Shown here in pieces: positions 37,827 to 64,000 of a stretch of DNA of 64,000 nt; position 1 is the first letter of the stretch, and the number at the start of each line of letters is the position of its first letter. Under the pieces are notes generated by a model that did no database searches, had not been told where the DNA came from, and saw nothing but the letters and a program-made list of their open reading frames with translations. The stretch covers positions 15,339,794 through 15,403,793 of the forward strand of contig NC_054536.1 in the NCBI RefSeq assembly GCF_017654505.1. Direction: 5' to 3'. Source of the DNA: Polyodon spathula (taxonomy: Eukaryota; Chordata; Actinopteri; Acipenseriformes; Polyodontidae). The translations under genes were made by a program, and so were the position numbers.

Positions 37827-40800
37827 ACTCCCACACCTGCACATGGGATTATGGGGTGGTTCAAGTATTTGGAAGTCTTGATTAACTATGGAACATGAAG
37901 TTCTATGTAAATAACTGTTTTAAATAGTGTGGGGTTCCTCATTAACAATTCGGTGTTAAATAATCAGCCCACATTCTTTTTTTTCCAAGGAAACTAGATC
38001 AAATCTATAGATGGTCTATTCTAGTTTGCCAGGGATCTTGACCTGTATAAACATCATTTAAACTCAAGTTGTTTCAATGCAAGTTAAAGCACCCTAGAAA
38101 GCAAGAAGTTGTTTACGCATGTATAAATGTAAATCTATATATATTTGTTTTAGAATGCTGATCGTGGCATATTTATTGTGTTCTAAAGCAAGAAAAGGCT
38201 TGCTTTTATGTTTCCTGGTGTGTGTGTGTGTTTTTTTTTACAAGACGTATTTATACAATGTTTCCATATCAAAACAGTATTGTATGCTTCAAGCTAGGGC
38301 CTTGTGGGGGGGAATCTAGTCAGTATGCTTTGCTACTCAACTACAGCTATACTGGAAAAAAATAACATCTCTATTCAGATTTATTTATTCAGTTAGATAT
38401 ATTCAAGTATATATTATAAATAATAAATATGCATAAAAAAATAATACATTAAGTGTTAGACATTTGAATTAATAATTGACAGATGCACACATAATTTACA
38501 GTATGATATATCTGTGTTTTCTACGGATAATCCAATCTCTCACTGTATAAACGTGCAAGCTTCACTTCCACTGCGGGTACTGTTATATGATTTCACAAAG
38601 TACAAAACATTATGACCCCAAATTGGTTTGTGGAATAGAGTTTGAAGGCCAGGAGCTGTGTTGTAACACAAAGTGAATGTGAAAAGTGTAAGGGACCGAG
38701 CAGTATTTGTTTATGCATGCACACACATTTTCATAAACCCAACAGTGAACTAGCTTTTGTGCTACTGGAATTGAAACTCTAAAGAAAAGAAAAAACCTCC
38801 AAGGTGATTTTTTTTTTTTTTTTTTAACCTGAAGCCATACTGGACTTCTGGAGTGGACACGTTCATCTGGAATTCAAACGTCTCAAACAAACCCTTTTAA
38901 GCGCTAACAAAGTTCTTGATTTTGGAACCATCTGTAAAAAAAGGCTTATATGCATTGCATCTCAAATTCAAACTTGAAATTCTATGTACTGTGGTCTTCA
39001 GCTACATTTCTTTCCCTATATGCTCAGCTTGCCTGCATTCAGGAAGTTTGATGTGCTCTTGTGCTTGTTTCCATGGTAACCAGCCTGTTTCACCAGCCTT
39101 TTTCAAGCCGTTTCCCTGAGCAATGTAATGGGTAAGACAGTTTGTGATATTAAGACAATTAAGTGATATTGGAATTGTTTGTGTTATACAGTGAGAAAAG
39201 TACTCAAGATGGAGTCTGAGGTGCTCTTAAATTATCTGACCCCACATAGTTTAAAATGGTGTAGTGGAAAAGTGGGGTGTAAGTTGTTTTTTCTATTTTT
39301 TAAATGTATCTGGAATTCCCAGTGAGATTTTTTTATCTAAAGATTGTTAGCGAGTCAAACACTAAAAAGCCTGTACAGCTCTAAAAATCATGACATTTAA
39401 ATGAGGTTGTTGCCCCTGTGTTACCCTTACACAGTAAAGACAAAGACGCTGGTGTTGCTGCCCTCTTAATGAGTAATAGACTTGCTTGTTTAGTACAGTC
39501 TAGTTTAGCACACTGCATCATCTTTACTTGGCGATGGATCTTAAAGCCTAAAAAGGTTAAGAGGTTTGCTTTTTTTTTTTTTTTATTGTTCAGGAGATCA
39601 AACATTGCTGATTACAATATTGTGCTGAGTATATTTTTACATAATTTGATTACTCATTCAATTCGGAATGCATTTTAATTTTGTCAGTACACATATACAG
39701 TATCTATCGACACATTAAATGCAGGTTGGTCTTTTAAATACCACCTTTTGCAGAAGAGGAATGCAACCTGGAGCCTTTTCAATCTAAAACCTATTAAATC
39801 TCTAACCAGGCAGTAGTATTGTTAATCATTACATTTGACTATGTAATGGGCCTGTATAACACAGTTGCCATATCCCTGAGCAATGGCCACAAGAAACTGA
39901 GTTGAGGTAATTGTTTGGCTTTTCTTATTATACTAGTACTTTACTAGACACACAGTAAGGTCTAAAAAACAAATACATTTTATGAACAAAAAGGTGTTCA
40001 AAAGAGTTCTGTGAACAAAACTCAAAAATAAATACTTTTGTACACATAAGCTTGCCTCTTTCTTTCACACAGAGATTGCAGCTTTTTCAGTTAAGACCAA
40101 GTGGGACCTAACCAGGTCATTTTCACATGGATTTTCACTGACCAAAAGCAATAACAAATTACTCAATCATTTAAAGCAAGGCACAGTCTATTACTGTATA
40201 TTTCTATGAATCTCAACTGAAACACAGGTTATTTGTGGGTCCAAGTCCCTTCTTTTTATATAAATAAACTCAGAAGCCTTCTTGCATCTGTAATACAATT
40301 AAATCAATTGAAAATATACTATTACATGCACAGGGCAGTGTAGCAAGTTATACAATTTAATATCTCTTCATTAAATGTAATTTACAAATATTTGTCAAAA
40401 GTGGTCAGTTGGTACCAACAGCTGCTGGTTCATATCTCTTACTGATGTGTTTGACAGGGGTCTTTGTCAACAGGCAATTCAGATTCAGAGCATTCTCAGT
40501 CATATCAGTTAAAATTGGTTAAAAAGTAAACTGATTGCAAAGTCATCTGCGTGAGGCTTGGGTACAAAGGCTTCTCAGCGGGTTTACAGATCATCAAAAG
40601 CACCAGTTTCAGCAGTGTGGTGATCCTTTCTGTTATTCGGCTTGATGGGACTCAGCTCTGGGTGTCGTTTGTTGGTGATTATCCAGTTAACCCAGACTGT
40701 GGGCTTTTTCCCCAGCCCTGCTGGAGAGCTTAGACAACAGAGAAGAGTTACATTTGTAAGGCATTGGAAAGCAGGATTACTAGGAGTGAAAGAAACGTTG

Positions 40801-41380
40801 CTGCTGTGCTTAACAGTACACATACCTTTTGTGTGTGGTTCTTCTCATATAAAGGGTTTTCATGGTGGTGTGTCACTGTTGAAGGACGTCCTGAATGACT
40901 TCTTTAACTGTAAAATAAACAGCACAGTGCACATCAAGCAGGCAGGCAATTTTAGTTTCTACTATTTTAAATGATATTTCAGTTATGTCTTCCGCAATTA
41001 TGTCTTATTTAAAAAAAAAAAAAAAGTGTTAAAGGAATTTCAGATATTCAATCCGTTAATCTTTTGAGTTATTGTAGTGCTTAAAAAAAAAAGTCTTATT
41101 GGAGACTGGGCAGTCAGATAGTATATAGTCAAAAACAAACTTAGCTGAAACTATACAGTAGGTTAAACTTGTAAAACAAAAACAAAAATACATACTGTTA
41201 TTAATAAACTTTTTAAAAAGGTCAAAAAACAAAAAACCTCATATGCGAAATGTATCTACAGGAAATTACTGAATAGTGCCTGTGACGTGGTGACATGTCC
41301 GAGCCACATGTCCACCTTGCAAGTCAGGATCACAGAGAGACTTGGAGCTTTACTTCTTTTGTTTTTCAGGTACAAGCATT
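37827..41380. other. Intergenic space downstream of ITPRID1
   Basis: AT-rich with poly-T (38808-38825, 39570-39583) and poly-A (41011-41024) runs. Open frames here are short and not family-like. Confidence 0.5.
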
Positions 41381-41518
41381 TATTTTCTTTTAAGTCATTT
41401 TAAGCATTGATTCACATACTGGTCAGTCCTCTCAATTTCTCCTCCCTTACAGAGAGGCAGCCTTTTAAAGAGCTAGCCACGCACACATTAACAGCCTTAA
41501 TTAAACAATTTAGTACTG

Positions 41519-41524
41519 TTTATT
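41519..41524 (-). promoter_or_regulatory. Candidate ITPRID1 polyadenylation signal
   Basis: AATAAA read on the minus strand about 240 bases after the stop codon. A second one lies near 41380. Chosen by position only. Confidence 0.35.
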
Positions 41525-41760
41525 TTTATAACAAATCTATATCTTTAAATAGTTACATATATAAAACATCACATATAAAACCTGAAGTCAATGTTTCTTT
41601 TTTTATACTGTGCACTCGCACACAGTATTTTTAACAATGCATAATAATACTTACAAACATTAATACAGAGTCCCAATCTAAAACAATCATCTGGCTTTTA
41701 GTGTGCAGAAAAAACCTGTACTGTACATCCAAAAAAAAGGAAGCTTTTTACTTGACTGAG

Positions 41761-62982
<21,222 letters not shown>

Positions 62983-64000
62983 CTGTAAACACAAGACAAG
63001 GTCAACTGGATTGGGGAGAAATTTCCATGATCGCATTATCCATTTTTCACTCTCAGGAAAACAAAACATCAGCAGCCAAGAGTGAATGTTTTTGAAAACA
63101 TAAGGGAGAACTAAACAAATCACGAGGTCTGATTTGATTTTTCTTCTCCTTCACTTTTATTGTTAGACTATCTCCCACATATTTTTGGAGTGCCAGTGAC
63201 TGGAATGAAAGCAATTTTAATTATTTTTTCATCAATGACCTTTGAATTAGGACTCTTTTTATTAGCAACAAACTATTAGGATTTTAAAATATATAAATAT
63301 ATATTTTTATTTTATAAGATAAAGATCACTAGTGATGCACTCTGTGTTCAGCCACTGGTGAATACTCTCTTGTTTATAGTCTCCTGGAAAAACAGGTTGT
63401 CCATATATATATATATATATCTTATTTATATATATATATCTATATATATATATATATTATATATCTATATATATATAAATGCAATATGCATTTACAAAAA
63501 CGTAATAATTTTGTGCATCAAGTAACGTAGTTTACGGTATATAAGAGTTTCACCAACCGACCACCGCCAAGATTAAAAGCTTGAACAAATTTTTGCCTTT
63601 GACCCATTTGTTTAAATCTCAGCTGGTAGCAGACATAAACATATCTTCTCCAAAAGGCTATATTTCAGGTCCACATTTATTTCTTGTCTATATTAAGTGC
63701 TTAATTAAGTTATAAACCAAGCTCATCATACCGTCTCCATGCTCATAATTCTATATCCAAAAACATTCTTCGATTAATGTCAGACAAACCATAAACATAT
63801 ACCTGTATATACAATGTCTTGCAACTGAAAATGATGTCTTCAAAGGCCTTTGAAATTTGATGGCTTTAACAATATTATATTTGAGTCGGTTAAAAAGTAT
63901 ATATTTGAAACATTGGGCCCTGTTGACAAATCTTTAATTCAGTCCTAATTACCTGTTATATAGATTGCAGAATACAGCAAAACACTAAAATGAAGGTGTG
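62983..64000. other. ITPRID1 upstream intron
   Basis: AT-rich with an interrupted (TA)n tract (63399-63475). No start-codon exon of ITPRID1 recognised; the first exon should lie beyond the right edge. Confidence 0.55.

Overview
The window is vertebrate nuclear DNA. It has split genes with GT-AG introns, long AT-rich introns, many (TA)n, (CA)n and (CT)n tracts, and many Tc1/mariner, hAT, PIF/Harbinger, LINE, SINE and LTR relics. The transposon mix (several Tc1 families with long inverted repeats, L2/Rex-like LINEs, Gypsy-like LTRs) points to a ray-finned fish. The compact but TE-rich layout would fit a non-teleost such as a sturgeon, paddlefish, gar or bowfin, but the species is an inference. 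There are no bacterial features and no CRISPR array.

Three protein-coding genes were assembled by hand from exon phases, splice signals and remembered vertebrate family sequences. (1) PDE1C, + strand, only its 3' end: three shared C-terminal exons (1625-1800, 2622-2879, 8837-8911), then two mutually exclusive terminal exons, a proximal one (10262-10323) and a distal one (21092-21270). (2) PPP1R17, - strand, complete coding sequence in three exons (29721-29655, 25276-25121, 24724-24654) plus a likely 5' non-coding exon near 31066-31150. (3) ITPRID1 (CCDC129), - strand, 13 well-supported coding exons from 62982 down to the stop at 41761, plus one possible 33-nt cassette exon. Its start codon lies to the right of the window. 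The order and orientation PDE1C > < PPP1R17 < ITPRID1 match the human 7p14.3 block as I remember it, so this is a conserved syntenic segment. PDE1C and PPP1R17 converge on about 3.4 kb (21271-24653), which contains a dead Tc1 copy.

Layout: 1-21270 is the PDE1C tail, with introns holding a (CT)n(AT)n tract, a tRNA-derived SINE, a 2.3-kb non-autonomous hAT element with target duplications, a pair of adjacent Tc1 elements and a PIF/Harbinger relic with a LINE fragment inside. 21271-24653 is the intergenic region. 24654-31150 is PPP1R17. 31150-41760 is intergenic, with a Tc1 relic, a possible LTR and a solo Gypsy-like LTR. 41761-64000 is ITPRID1, with two nearly full-length Tc1 copies, a nested LTR/MITE, a minisatellite, a solo LTR with 4-bp target duplication and an internally deleted LTR element in its introns.

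All three genes are linked to second-messenger signalling: PDE1C hydrolyses cAMP/cGMP under Ca2+/calmodulin, PPP1R17 is a cGMP-kinase substrate that inhibits protein phosphatases, and the ITPRID family binds IP3 receptors. I do not claim that they act as a unit. I found no undescribed multi-gene system. The most interesting points are the conserved alternative PDE1C C-termini, a PPP1R17 with a single inhibitory motif, and the possible ITPRID1 micro-exon.
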